NCBI GenBank assembly: GCA_020721485.1
Contig: DYMR01000095.1
Span: 1,967 to 7,487, forward strand
Source: Halothiobacillus neapolitanus
Lineage (GTDB): Bacteria > Pseudomonadota > Gammaproteobacteria > Halothiobacillales > Halothiobacillaceae
Length of the DNA: 5,521 bases
Reading direction: 5' to 3'
The translations under genes were made by a program, and so were the position numbers. This document shows, one piece after another, positions 1 to 5,521 of the stretch (position 1 is its first letter; each line of letters starts with the position of its first letter). The notes under the pieces were generated by a model. It was not told the DNA's origin. It was given only the letters and a program-made list of their open reading frames with translations, and did not search any database.

Positions 1-380
1 GATTCCAGCACCACAAACGCCAGCGCATGCTGGCGTTCATCACTCACGGACAAATGCGCGGTGCTCGCGCCCAAAGCCTGCAATCGGTGTTGCGCGGCGC
101 CGCTGAACACCAGTTGCGGTGCGCCCAACGGCGAATGCACGGTTTGAATATCCGTCAAGGCAATACCGCCGCGAAAGCCCGTGCCGAGGGCTTTGGCAGC
201 GGCTTCTTTTGCCGCAAACCGTTTGGCCAGCCAAGCCGACCGCGCCGGCAACCCCACGGCGGGCAGCGCCGCGCGTTCATCTGCGCCCAAAATGCGCTCC
301 AGCAACCGCTCGCCGTGGCGCTCTAACGCCCGCGCCATGCGGGCGATTTCGACCAAATCCGTCCCCACGCCGACAATCAT
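1..380 (-). CDS. acpS: Holo-[acyl-carrier-protein] synthase AcpS (3' end cut by window edge)
   Basis: Transfers the 4'-phosphopantetheine arm of coenzyme A to a serine of apo-ACP, making the active carrier for fatty acid synthesis; cytoplasmic and Mg2+-dependent. Translating the minus strand from ATG at 380-378 gives an open frame of 126 full codons to the window edge, with no stop. The N-terminus reads MIVGVGTDLVEIARM, with the metal-binding Asp at residue 8. The second family motif, WLAKRFAAKEAAAKALGTG, lies at about residues 50-68, with the conserved Glu at 59. The end reads SVSDERQHALAFVVLE followed by TC, the start of a Ser codon. Known AcpS proteins are about 126 residues and often end in -ES, so only the last codon or codons and the stop are probably missing. 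The start lies 11 nt after the pdxJ stop with only a weak GGGG-type ribosome site, which suggests coupling to pdxJ. The pdxJ-acpS pair is a well known order (as in E. coli). Confidence 0.95.
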   Translation of the reverse strand, partial: MIVGVGTDLVEIARMARALERHGERLLERILGADERAALPAVGLPARSAWLAKRFAAKEAAAKALGTGFRGGIALTDIQTVHSPLGAPQLVFSGAAQHRLQALGASTAHLSVSDERQHALAFVVLE

Positions 381-391
381 GGCTGCCCCGC

Positions 392-1153
392 TCAGCGACG
401 CGCCCGATCACGCGCCGCGTGCATCAGTTGCTTCATCTCCGCCACCGCCGCCGGTAAGCCGACAAACACCGCCCGCGCGATGATCGCGTGGCCAATGTTG
501 AGTTCTTCAATCTGCGGGATGGCGGCGATTGCTTGCACATTGTGATAGTGCAACCCGTGCCCGGCATTGACCTGCAAACCCACATCCGCCGCATCTTGGG
601 CGCAGGTGATGATGTCGTGCAGGATGCGGGCTTGGGTCGCATCATCGGCGGCATCGGCGTAATGCCCGGTATGCAGCTCGATCACTGGCGCTTCGCAGGC
701 CACGGCGGCGTCGATTTGCCGAGGATCCGGGTCAATGAATAACGACACCCGAATGCCCGCCGACTTCAACCGATCGCAGGCGGCATGAATGCGTTCAATC
801 TGTCCGGCGACATCCAAACCGCCCTCGGTGGTCAGCTCCTCACGGCGCTCAGGCACCAAGCAGCAATCCTGAGGCTTCACCCGGCAGGCGAACTCGATCA
901 TCTCGTCCGTCACCGCCATTTCGAGATTCATGCGGGTTTGCAGCAATCCTCGCAGGTGCAACACATCCGCATCCTGAATGTGCCGCCGATCTTCCCGCAG
1001 ATGCAGGGTGATGCTGTCAGCGCCCGCTTGCTCGGCCATCAACGCCGCATGCACCGGGTCTGGGTAGCGCGTGCCCCGCGCTTGGCGCAGCGTGGCCACA
1101 TGGTCGATATTCAGCCCCAACAGGGGGTGGTCTGCCGTCACACGGTTGGTCAT
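392..1153 (-). CDS. pdxJ: Pyridoxine 5'-phosphate synthase PdxJ
   Basis: Condenses 1-deoxyxylulose 5-phosphate with 1-amino-acetone-3-phosphate to form pyridoxine 5'-phosphate, the ring-closing step of the DXP-dependent vitamin B6 pathway; a cytoplasmic TIM barrel, 253 residues here. Visible family motifs in order: [14 protein letters not shown] (15-28), [14 protein letters not shown] (48-61), NLEMA (76-80), [13 protein letters not shown] (100-112), FIDPD (139-143), ELHTGHYA (159-166), [12 protein letters not shown] (195-206) and [17 protein letters not shown] (217-233). The E. coli active-site residues His45, Glu72 and His193 map with a constant +6 shift to His51, Glu78 and His199. An in-frame upstream start at 1225 would add 24 residues, but these overlap the recO end and look nothing like the family. 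The ATG at 1153 has a clear Shine-Dalgarno (AGGAG, 8 nt spacing) and gives the usual length, so I chose it. The gene follows recO by 41 nt and precedes acpS by 11 nt. Confidence 0.97.
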   Translation of the reverse strand: MTNRVTADHPLLGLNIDHVATLRQARGTRYPDPVHAALMAEQAGADSITLHLREDRRHIQDADVLHLRGLLQTRMNLEMAVTDEMIEFACRVKPQDCCLVPERREELTTEGGLDVAGQIERIHAACDRLKSAGIRVSLFIDPDPRQIDAAVACEAPVIELHTGHYADAADDATQARILHDIITCAQDAADVGLQVNAGHGLHYHNVQAIAAIPQIEELNIGHAIIARAVFVGLPAAVAEMKQLMHAARDRARR

Positions 1154-1161
1154 TTCAGTGG

Positions 1162-1166
1162 CTCCT
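1162..1166 (-). promoter_or_regulatory. Ribosome binding site of pdxJ
   Basis: On the minus strand AAGAGGAG precedes the ATG at 1153; the AGGAG core at 1166-1162 leaves 8 nt of spacing. It is the strongest Shine-Dalgarno of the recO-pdxJ-acpS part and decides the pdxJ start against the longer in-frame start at 1225. It also suggests that pdxJ is translated independently rather than by coupling to recO. Confidence 0.8.
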
Positions 1167-1182
1167 CTTGAGCAGGATGTTG

Positions 1183-1202
1183 AAAAACGACCTGTTAGGC
1201 CG
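1183..1202 (-). terminator. Possible weak intrinsic terminator at the recO stop
   Basis: Reading the minus strand, CGGCCT (1202-1197), loop AAC, then AGGTCG (1193-1188) can form a 6-bp stem with one G-U pair, directly followed by five T (1187-1183). The recO TAA stop (1197-1195) lies at the top of the stem and in the loop. The shape is that of a small Rho-independent terminator. The stem is short and the T run is only five, so termination would at most be partial, and chance occurrence is possible. It sits ahead of pdxJ, which has its own good ribosome site; no clear promoter is visible between the two. Confidence 0.4.
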
Positions 1203-1953
1203 GTGTTGAAGCCGCCGGACGCCACAGACGCCGACTATGAAAAGGCGCGGTACCCACCACGGGCACCAACAGCCGATGCAGCAGCGCTTGCGCCGCCTTG
1301 CGATCCGCCGCATCTTGCTGGGGTTGATGCTCGGCCAGCGCGCGCAACACCCGCCCCGCGATGCGCTGCCCGACGGGCGGAGAAGGGATCGTCTGCACCG
1401 TCGAAATCGCGGCCACGATGCCCTGTTCCGGCCACACTTGATACACCCGCTCCGGATCGATCGGCTCGCCGGTATCCGCCGTGTGTCGCCAATCAAAATC
1501 CAGCCCCATGGCCGCCAGCAAGCCGCGCTCGAACCGCCGCAGCGGCACCTCCAACGGGGCATGCGCCGCGCACAACGCCGACAAGGCCGCCGCATACTCC
1601 TGAAACAGAGCCGGCAGCGGTTCATCCGGGTGCAAGGCGCGCAACAACAGTTCGTTGAAATAAAAGCCGACCGCCAGCGCCTGGCCCTGCAACCAGCAGC
1701 CGCTCACGCCCGCCCAGGCCAGCGGCTCCATCGGTTGCGCCACCGGCAAACCGCCCCGCCCCGCCCGACCTATCGACATGGGCAGAAACGGGCTGGGTCG
1801 CCCCGCCGCGCCTTTGCTGCCCCGCCGAATACCCCGCTGGCAGGTGGTGATTCGCCCCCAGTCCTCGGTCAGCCAATCCACCAACAGGCTGGTTTCGCGC
1901 CACGGTCGGCTGTGTAAAACAAACGCACGGGAGGGGGCAGCAGCGTCAGCCAC
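1195..1953 (-). CDS. recO: DNA repair protein RecO
   Basis: Recombination mediator of the RecFOR pathway: it binds single-stranded DNA and SSB, works with RecR to load RecA at gaps, and can anneal complementary strands. The protein has 252 residues, close to the E. coli length of 242. The N-terminal OB-fold region begins with [20 protein letters not shown] (11-30), followed by the basic [12 protein letters not shown] stretch (41-52) and the conserved FLP (56-58). The helical middle carries the hallmark [21 protein letters not shown] (97-117) and [13 protein letters not shown] (138-150). There is no pair of CxxC motifs, so no zinc finger, as in enterobacterial RecO. The start is GTG at 1953-1951, two nucleotides after the era stop, and I see no good Shine-Dalgarno, so translation probably depends on ribosomes leaving era. 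The era-recO order is widely conserved. RecO diverges fast, so the call rests on motifs plus context. Confidence 0.93.
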   Translation of the reverse strand: MADAAAPSRAFVLHSRPWRETSLLVDWLTEDWGRITTCQRGIRRGSKGAAGRPSPFLPMSIGRAGRGGLPVAQPMEPLAWAGVSGCWLQGQALAVGFYFNELLLRALHPDEPLPALFQEYAAALSALCAAHAPLEVPLRRFERGLLAAMGLDFDWRHTADTGEPIDPERVYQVWPEQGIVAAISTVQTIPSPPVGQRIAGRVLRALAEHQPQQDAADRKAAQALLHRLLVPVVGTAPFHSRRLWRPAASTPA

Positions 1954-1955
1954 GA

Positions 1956-2876
1956 TTATTCAGACAAGTGGTATCCGAGCGACTGAACGGCGCGCTCATC
2001 GTCCGCCCAGTCTTCGCGCACCTTCACCCACAGGCGCAGCATCACCGATCGTTCGATCAGGCGTTCGATGTCCTGGCGCGCCATCACGCCAATTTCTTTC
2101 AGCTTGGCGCCCGCGCGGCCAATGACGATGCCCTTTTGGCTCTCGCGGGCGACATAAATTACGCTGTCGATCTCCACCCGCTCCGCCGTTTCGGCGTAGC
2201 GTTCAATCAAGACCGTGGTTTTGTACGGCAGCTCGTCGTGCAATAGACGGGCGAGCTTTTCGCGGATGATTTCCGCCACCATGAACCGGGTGGTGACGGT
2301 GGTAATTTCATCGGGCGAAAATACCGGTTCGCCTTCGGGTAGCTGGGCGAAAATCAACGACAGCAAGCCATCGAAACCGCGATCGCGCCGTGCCGACACG
2401 GGGTACAGCGCCACGAAATCATGCCGTGCCTGCATGTCGGTCAAAAACGGCAGGAGCGCGGCTTTATCCGTCACCAAATCGACTTTATTGATGATGAGGA
2501 TCGTCGGCAATTTGGCATCGCGCACCAAGGCCAACACCGCCGCATCCTCTTCGGTAAACCGGCCGGCCTGAACCACCAGCAACACCAGATCGACCCCGTC
2601 AAACCCGCTGCGCGCCGTGCGATTCAACTGACGATTGAGCGCATCGCGCCCGCCGCCCTGATGAATGCCGGGGGTATCGACGAACACGACCTGCCCCCGC
2701 TCATCGGTAAAAATGCCGGTGATGCGGTGGCGCGTGGTTTGCGGCTTGGGGGAAGTGATGCTGATTTTCTGCCCGACCAAGCGGTTCAGCAGACTGGATT
2801 TCCCGACATTGGGGCGCCCCATGATGGCGACTTGTCCAAAGCGAGACGCATCACTCAGTGTCGATGGATGGCTCAT
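1956..2876 (-). CDS. era: GTPase Era, 30S ribosome assembly factor
   Basis: Essential Ras-like GTPase that binds the 3' end of 16S rRNA and helps late 30S maturation, also linked to the cell cycle; cytoplasmic and membrane-associated. Length 306 residues, as usual for the family. G1 is GRPNVGKS (20-27); G2 lies in SPKPQTTRHR (42-51) with the conserved TT pair; G3 is DTPG (67-70); G4 is NKVD (130-133); G5 is SAR (161-163). The C-terminal type II KH domain shows VIYVARESQKGIVIGRAGAK (239-258), including the RNA-binding GxxG loop as GRAG (253-256), then LKEIGVMARQDIERL. Start ATG at 2876-2874 overlaps the rnc stop by 4 nt in the ATGA manner, typical of coupled translation. The rnc-era pairing makes sense, as RNase III processes the rRNA precursor and Era acts on 16S rRNA in 30S assembly. 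Confidence 0.98.
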   Translation of the reverse strand: MSHPSTLSDASRFGQVAIMGRPNVGKSSLLNRLVGQKISITSPKPQTTRHRITGIFTDERGQVVFVDTPGIHQGGGRDALNRQLNRTARSGFDGVDLVLLVVQAGRFTEEDAAVLALVRDAKLPTILIINKVDLVTDKAALLPFLTDMQARHDFVALYPVSARRDRGFDGLLSLIFAQLPEGEPVFSPDEITTVTTRFMVAEIIREKLARLLHDELPYKTTVLIERYAETAERVEIDSVIYVARESQKGIVIGRAGAKLKEIGVMARQDIERLIERSVMLRLWVKVREDWADDERAVQSLGYHLSE

Positions 2877-3604
2877 TCGACCGCACCATCCAGCGGTTCC
2901 GCCGCGCCCGTCAACCGCGCCAACATGCGCTCGGCGGCCGATTGTTCGGCCTTGCGGCGCGAACTGCCGCGCCCCACCGTTTCTGCCGAACGATCCGGCA
3001 AACGGCAGGTCACTTCAAACACCTGTTGATGCGCCTGCCCCCAAGTGCCGGTCACTTCATAGGTGGGTAAGTCGCGGCGTTCGGCCTGCAACCATTCCTG
3101 CAAGCGGGTTTTCGGATCTTTCAGGCTGGCGGCATCGGGCAAATTGGCCAACAGCGGCTCGAACAGCCGCCCCAAAACCGCCTTTGCGGCCTCGAAACCC
3201 TGATCGAGATACACCGCGCCGATGGCGGCCTCCAGCGCATCCGCCAGAATCGAATCCCGCCGAAAGCCGCCGCTCTTCAATTCGCCGGAACCGAGAACGA
3301 GGTAATCCCCCAAATTGATCGAGCGGGCGATGCGCGCGAGGCTTTCTTCGCGCACCAAACTCGCCCGCCAGCGGGACAATTCGCCTTCGCTGGCCGCCGA
3401 GTGCAGGGCATACAGCCGATCCGCAATCACTAAATTGAGGATGGCGTCGCCCAGAAACTCCAACCGTTCGTTATTGCAATTTCCAGCCGAACGGTGCCGA
3501 ACCGCCATGTCGAGCAGTTGCGGATTTTGGAACTGGATCCCAAGCTGCTGCGCCAGTTTGGCCGGCGCAGCCACGATCGAGGCGGCGGGCTTAAGGGCTG
3601 ACAT
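2873..3604 (-). CDS. rnc: Ribonuclease III
   Basis: Mg2+-dependent double-strand-specific endoribonuclease that cuts the rRNA precursor and structured mRNAs. From ATG at 3604 it has 243 residues. The RNase III signature NERLEFLGD lies at 45-53. E. coli catalytic and metal ligands Glu38, Glu41, Asp45, Glu65, Asp114 and Glu117 map with a constant +8 shift to Glu46, Glu49, Asp53, Glu73, Asp122 and Glu125, all present. ELKSGGFRRDSILADALEA (108-126) is typical. The double-stranded RNA binding domain runs from DPKTRLQEWLQ (163) to about 232 and keeps GRGSSRRKAEQSAAERML (211-228). Oddity: the usual THRS before the signature reads RHRS (36-39). An in-frame TTG at 3619 would add five residues (to NIKW); neither start has a clear Shine-Dalgarno, and I prefer ATG. 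The start overlaps the end of the DUF4845 gene by 14 nt and the stop overlaps era by 4 nt. The leader lies inside other genes, so E. coli-style leader autoregulation cannot be assumed. Confidence 0.97.
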   Translation of the reverse strand: MSALKPAASIVAAPAKLAQQLGIQFQNPQLLDMAVRHRSAGNCNNERLEFLGDAILNLVIADRLYALHSAASEGELSRWRASLVREESLARIARSINLGDYLVLGSGELKSGGFRRDSILADALEAAIGAVYLDQGFEAAKAVLGRLFEPLLANLPDAASLKDPKTRLQEWLQAERRDLPTYEVTGTWGQAHQQVFEVTCRLPDRSAETVGRGSSRRKAEQSAAERMLARLTGAAEPLDGAVE

Positions 3605-3965
3605 CCACTTGATGTTCAAACGCGGCCACTACCGAGAGGTTGCCGACAATGTCGGCGCGGCCATCGTAGTTGTAGGTCACTCGCAGACCATTGCCGAAGG
3701 GGGCAATTTTGAAGTCTTTGGAAGTAATGCTGTCGATTTCGTTGATATCCAACTGCTTATCGACGGTGGATCGAATCGCTTGCGCATCCCCGTGAAAAGT
3801 CTTCAACTGATTAAAAATGCTGGTGATTTTTTGATCTCTGAGGTACAGCGGCACCACTTTCATCAGCAAAATGGCGATGAAAAACGCCACAAAGGCGTAA
3901 ATAATCAGGCCGACTAAGGTCAGGCCGGCCTGACGACGAAACAGGTGAAAACGGGGGGGCATCAT
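3591..3965 (-). CDS. DUF4845 family single-pass membrane protein, function unknown
   Basis: Small protein of 124 residues whose biochemical role is not known. Residues 1-13 are basic (MMPPRFHLFRRQA). One hydrophobic helix follows at about 15-36 (GLTLVGLIIYAFVAFFIAIL and on), then KVVPLYLRDQKI and a polar domain to the C-terminus. By the positive-inside rule the short N-terminus should be cytoplasmic and the roughly 85-residue rest periplasmic. The GLTLVG start of the helix recalls a type IV pilin or pseudopilin N-terminus but lacks the Glu at mature position 5. Position between lepB and rnc, size, basic N-terminus, helix and VVPLYL-like motif match the DUF4845 family of Gamma- and Betaproteobacteria, recognised from memory and not by search. 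A good Shine-Dalgarno precedes a double ATG (3965 and 3962). A run of seven C follows the second ATG. The 3' end overlaps rnc by 14 nt, so its translation may feed rnc. Confidence 0.8.
   Translation of the reverse strand: MMPPRFHLFRRQAGLTLVGLIIYAFVAFFIAILLMKVVPLYLRDQKITSIFNQLKTFHGDAQAIRSTVDKQLDINEIDSITSKDFKIAPFGNGLRVTYNYDGRADIVGNLSVVAAFEHQVDVSP
3919..3934. repeat. 16-bp perfect palindrome inside the DUF4845 gene
   Basis: GTCAGGCCGGCCTGAC equals its own reverse complement over all 16 bases. It encodes part of the RQAGLT segment at the start of the membrane helix. Its left half, TCAGGCCG at 3920-3927, also occurs in direct orientation at 3905-3912, giving two copies 15 nt apart. With no central loop it would not make a stable simple hairpin, but it could be a dimeric protein site, or a chance product of GC-rich codons. 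I see no known regulator consensus. Confidence 0.6.
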
Positions 3966-3972
3966 GCAAAGT

Positions 3973-3978
3973 TCCTCT
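3973..3978 (-). promoter_or_regulatory. Ribosome binding site of the DUF4845 gene
   Basis: AGAGGA at 3978-3973 on the minus strand sits 7 nt before the first of two adjacent ATG codons (3965-3963, 3962-3960). The spacing favours the first ATG. It is the only clear Shine-Dalgarno in the lepB-rnc interval, so it may set the ribosome flow that also reaches the overlapping rnc start. Confidence 0.7.
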
Positions 3979-4002
3979 GTCCATTTAATGAGTAGTTAAG
4001 TG

Positions 4003-4035
4003 ATCGCCCGTGGCTCAGTGAATGCCACGGCCAAT
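4003..4035 (-). other. RNA hairpin spanning the lepB stop codon
   Basis: In the minus-strand transcript CCGTGGC (4030-4024) pairs perfectly with GCCACGG (4014-4008) around a 9-nt loop (4023-4015) that contains the lepB TGA. Beyond one G-G mismatch (4031/4007) four more pairs form: ATTG (4035-4032) with CGAT (4006-4003), one of them G-U. That gives 11 pairs in 33 nt. No T run follows, so it is not a classic intrinsic terminator. It could slow 3' decay of the lepB message, act as an RNase III substrate upstream of rnc, or be accidental. The pairing is seen directly; any role is inference. Confidence 0.55.
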
Positions 4036-4812
4036 GCGACTGGCGTCAAATTTGCCGTCTTTCCAGTCCCAATGCAACCAAATGATAAACGCTTTGCCGA
4101 CCAAATTCTGTTCCGGCACAAAACCCCAGTAGCGGCTGTCGTTGCTGTTGTCGCGATTATCGCCCATCGCGAAGTAGCTGTGCGGCGGCACCACCCATTC
4201 GCCATCGCGGGTGTAGCCGTCTTTTTCAAACAACACCTGATGCTTCAAGCCCATTAAATCTTCTTGAAACACCCCGGCACCCGCCATGCGCATGCCGTCA
4301 TCGCCGGGGTAAACGCCCTCGAATACTTCGGGTTGCAGCACGCCATTGATCCAGAGCTTATTGCCGACCACGCGAATGTGATCGCCCGGCAAGCCAATGA
4401 TTCGTTTGATGTAATCCACTTTGGGATCATTCGGGTAGCGGAACACCACCACATCGCCGCGCTGCGGTTCGCCAATCGGCAGAATTTTGGTATCCAGCAC
4501 CGGCAAACGCAGGCCATAGCTGAATTTATTCACCAAAATAAAATCCCCGACCAGCAGGGTCGGCATCATCGAACCGGAGGGAATGCGGAACGGCTCGGCG
4601 ATGAAGGAGCGCACCACCAGCACCACCAGCAACACGGGGAAAAAGGATCGGGCGTAATCGACCAGCAGCGGTTCGTGCACCACCACCGGGGCGTCGCTCA
4701 CCTGCCCCGTCGCCGCCCGACGGGTGCGCGCGGGCTTGAACACGAGGCTATCGGTCAACCAAATCAAGCCAGAAACCAGGGTGCCGAGCACCAAGAGCAG
4801 TGTGAAATCCAT
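4015..4812 (-). CDS. lepB: Signal peptidase I
   Basis: Inner-membrane serine protease that removes signal peptides from exported preproteins on the periplasmic side, using a Ser-Lys pair. Length is 265 residues, shorter than E. coli (324) but normal for many other gammaproteobacteria. Membrane segment 1 is at about 3-23 and segment 2 at about 54-71 (FFPVLLVVLVVRSFIAEPF region), separated by a cytoplasmic loop rich in Arg. The catalytic Ser81 lies in PSGSMMPTLLVGD (78-90), the general base Lys136 in YIKRIIGLPGD (134-144), and the last conserved box, GDNRDNSNDSRYWGFVP, at 217-233. The start at 4812 gives a normal N-terminal membrane helix, and GAAGG (4824-4820) 7 nt upstream is a plausible ribosome site. 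The gene begins 22 nt after lepA, an arrangement conserved with E. coli, and is followed after 49 nt by the DUF4845 gene. Its stop codon lies in the loop of a hairpin. Confidence 0.98.
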   Translation of the reverse strand: MDFTLLLVLGTLVSGLIWLTDSLVFKPARTRRAATGQVSDAPVVVHEPLLVDYARSFFPVLLVVLVVRSFIAEPFRIPSGSMMPTLLVGDFILVNKFSYGLRLPVLDTKILPIGEPQRGDVVVFRYPNDPKVDYIKRIIGLPGDHIRVVGNKLWINGVLQPEVFEGVYPGDDGMRMAGAGVFQEDLMGLKHQVLFEKDGYTRDGEWVVPPHSYFAMGDNRDNSNDSRYWGFVPEQNLVGKAFIIWLHWDWKDGKFDASRIGRGIH

Positions 4813-4834
4813 ACCGTCGCCTTCGCGTGAGGGG

Positions 4835-5521
4835 TTATTTGTTGTCCATTTTCAAGACCGCGAGGAAGGCTTCCTGCGGGACTTCAACTTGGCCGATTTG
4901 TTTCATGCGCTTCTTGCCCTTTTTCTGTTTATCCAAGAGCTTGCGTTTGCGCGACACATCGCCGCCATAGCATTTGGCGAGCACATTTTTTCGCAGCGCC
5001 TTGACGGTCGATCGGGCAATAATTTTTGCGCCGATGGCCGCCTGCACCGCGACTTCGAACATTTGTTGCGGAATCAGTTCCTTGAGTTTTTCCGCCAAAT
5101 CCCGCCCACGGGCTTGGGAAATGCTGCGGTGCACGATCAAGGACAACGCATCGACGATTTCGCCGTTGATGAGCATGTCCATTTTGACCAGATCCGCCGG
5201 CTCGAACCGCACGAACTTGTAATCGAACGAGGCGTACCCTCGGCTGATGGATTTGAGGCGATCGAAGAAATCAAGCACCACTTCGCCCAGCGGCAATTCG
5301 AACACGAGGGTGACTTGTTGGCCGGCGTAACTCAAATTCTTTTGTACGCCGCGTTTTTCGATGCATAAACCGATCACTGCGCCCACATATTCATCCGGGC
5401 AGAAAATACTCGCCTCGATGATAGGTTCGCGCAATTCTTTGATATTGCTCGGATTCGGCAACTGTGCCGGGTTATGAATTCGGTAGGCCGTGTCGCCCGC
5501 CGTTTCCCGCACCCCATACAC
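4835..5521 (-). CDS. lepA: Elongation factor 4 (LepA), C-terminal part; 5' end outside window
   Basis: LepA/EF4 is a translational GTPase that binds the ribosome and affects back-translocation and initiation or ribosome assembly. The GTPase domain lies outside the window. What is present is the last 228 or so of about 600 residues. The frame is open at the window edge, and its first codon GTG is internal: it aligns with the VVYEV segment of the family. Visible: [20 protein letters not shown] (29-48) with the EF-G-like domain V region; [20 protein letters not shown] (83-102), very typical of LepA; and the LepA-specific C-terminal domain with [20 protein letters not shown] (160-179), [20 protein letters not shown] (180-199), [10 protein letters not shown] and [10 protein letters not shown]. 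This domain contacts the tRNA acceptor region at the A site in known structures. The TAA stop at 4837-4835 leaves 22 nt to lepB. The operon promoter is presumably upstream of this gene. Confidence 0.98.
   Translation of the reverse strand: MYGVRETAGDTAYRIHNPAQLPNPSNIKELREPIIEASIFCPDEYVGAVIGLCIEKRGVQKNLSYAGQQVTLVFELPLGEVVLDFFDRLKSISRGYASFDYKFVRFEPADLVKMDMLINGEIVDALSLIVHRSISQARGRDLAEKLKELIPQQMFEVAVQAAIGAKIIARSTVKALRKNVLAKCYGGDVSRKRKLLDKQKKGKKRMKQIGQVEVPQEAFLAVLKMDNK

Noticed and set aside
1154..1225. 24-residue N-terminal extension of PdxJ
   Set aside because: It overlaps the recO end, shows no similarity to PdxJ, and the internal ATG at 1153 has a clear Shine-Dalgarno and gives the normal length.
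1237..1917. Long plus-strand open frame (226 codons) opposite recO
   Set aside because: It lies fully antisense to recO, its product is low-complexity and Arg/Gln-rich without family motifs, and GC-rich genes commonly give such frames.
2374..2390. GCGATCGC octamer and generally frequent GATC sites
   Set aside because: Only one full octamer was noticed, and GATC by rough count is only modestly above chance for this length; no cyanobacterial HIP1-like signal or clustering.
3966..4014. Possible promoter between lepB and the DUF4845 gene (TTAAAT as a -10)
   Set aside because: The hexamer matches the consensus at only four of six positions, and no -35-like box lies at proper spacing.
4612..4629. 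Tandem 9-bp repeat CACCACCAG x2
   Set aside because: It simply encodes the repeating Leu-Val-Val residues of the second LepB membrane helix; two copies are not a meaningful repeat array.
4264..4830. Plus-strand open frame (188 codons) opposite lepB, very His/Gln-rich
   Set aside because: It mirrors the lepB codons on the other strand; the His and Gln richness comes from reversed Val and Leu codons. No ribosome site or motif supports it.
5519..5521. GTG at the window edge as a real start of a 228-residue protein
   Set aside because: It corresponds to an internal Val of LepA; the N-terminal GTPase domains must continue beyond the window.

Overview
The window is a compact, single-strand housekeeping gene block from a GC-rich proteobacterium. 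All eight genes read on the minus strand, in transcription order lepA (3' part), lepB, a DUF4845 membrane protein gene, rnc, era, recO, pdxJ and acpS (start and nearly all of the gene). This order is a known core arrangement in Gammaproteobacteria and Betaproteobacteria. The proteins (an RecO without zinc-binding cysteine pairs, a 265-residue signal peptidase I, DUF4845 between lepB and rnc) fit a gammaproteobacterium best. I cannot name the genus from sequence alone.

Layout from the transcriptional 5' end (right) to the 3' end (left): 5521-4835 is the C-terminal 228 residues of the ribosomal GTPase LepA/EF4. 4812-4015 is signal peptidase I. 3965-3591 is a small single-pass membrane protein of unknown function. 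3604-2873 is RNase III, 2876-1956 is the GTPase Era, 1953-1195 is RecO, 1153-392 is PdxJ, and 380-1 is holo-ACP synthase, cut by the window edge just before or at its last codon. Junctions are tight: gaps of 22, 49, 2, 41 and 11 nt and overlaps of 14 and 4 nt. This points to one or a few polycistronic transcripts with translational coupling in the DUF4845-rnc-era-recO core. No intergenic stretch exceeds 49 nt, and I see no convincing promoter, so the main promoter probably lies upstream of lepA outside the window.

The genes cover translation and ribosome maturation (LepA, RNase III, Era), protein export (LepB), recombinational repair (RecO) and two cofactor activities: the last ring-closing step of pyridoxine phosphate synthesis (PdxJ) and 4'-phosphopantetheine attachment to ACP (AcpS). 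Every protein keeps its family's key catalytic or binding residues where I could check them.

There is no mobile element, CRISPR array, RNA gene or accessory system here. The points worth a second look are small: a hairpin around the lepB stop codon, a possible weak terminator at the recO stop codon, a C7 tract right after a double ATG in the DUF4845 gene, a 16-bp perfect palindrome in the same gene, and the uncharacterised DUF4845 protein itself.
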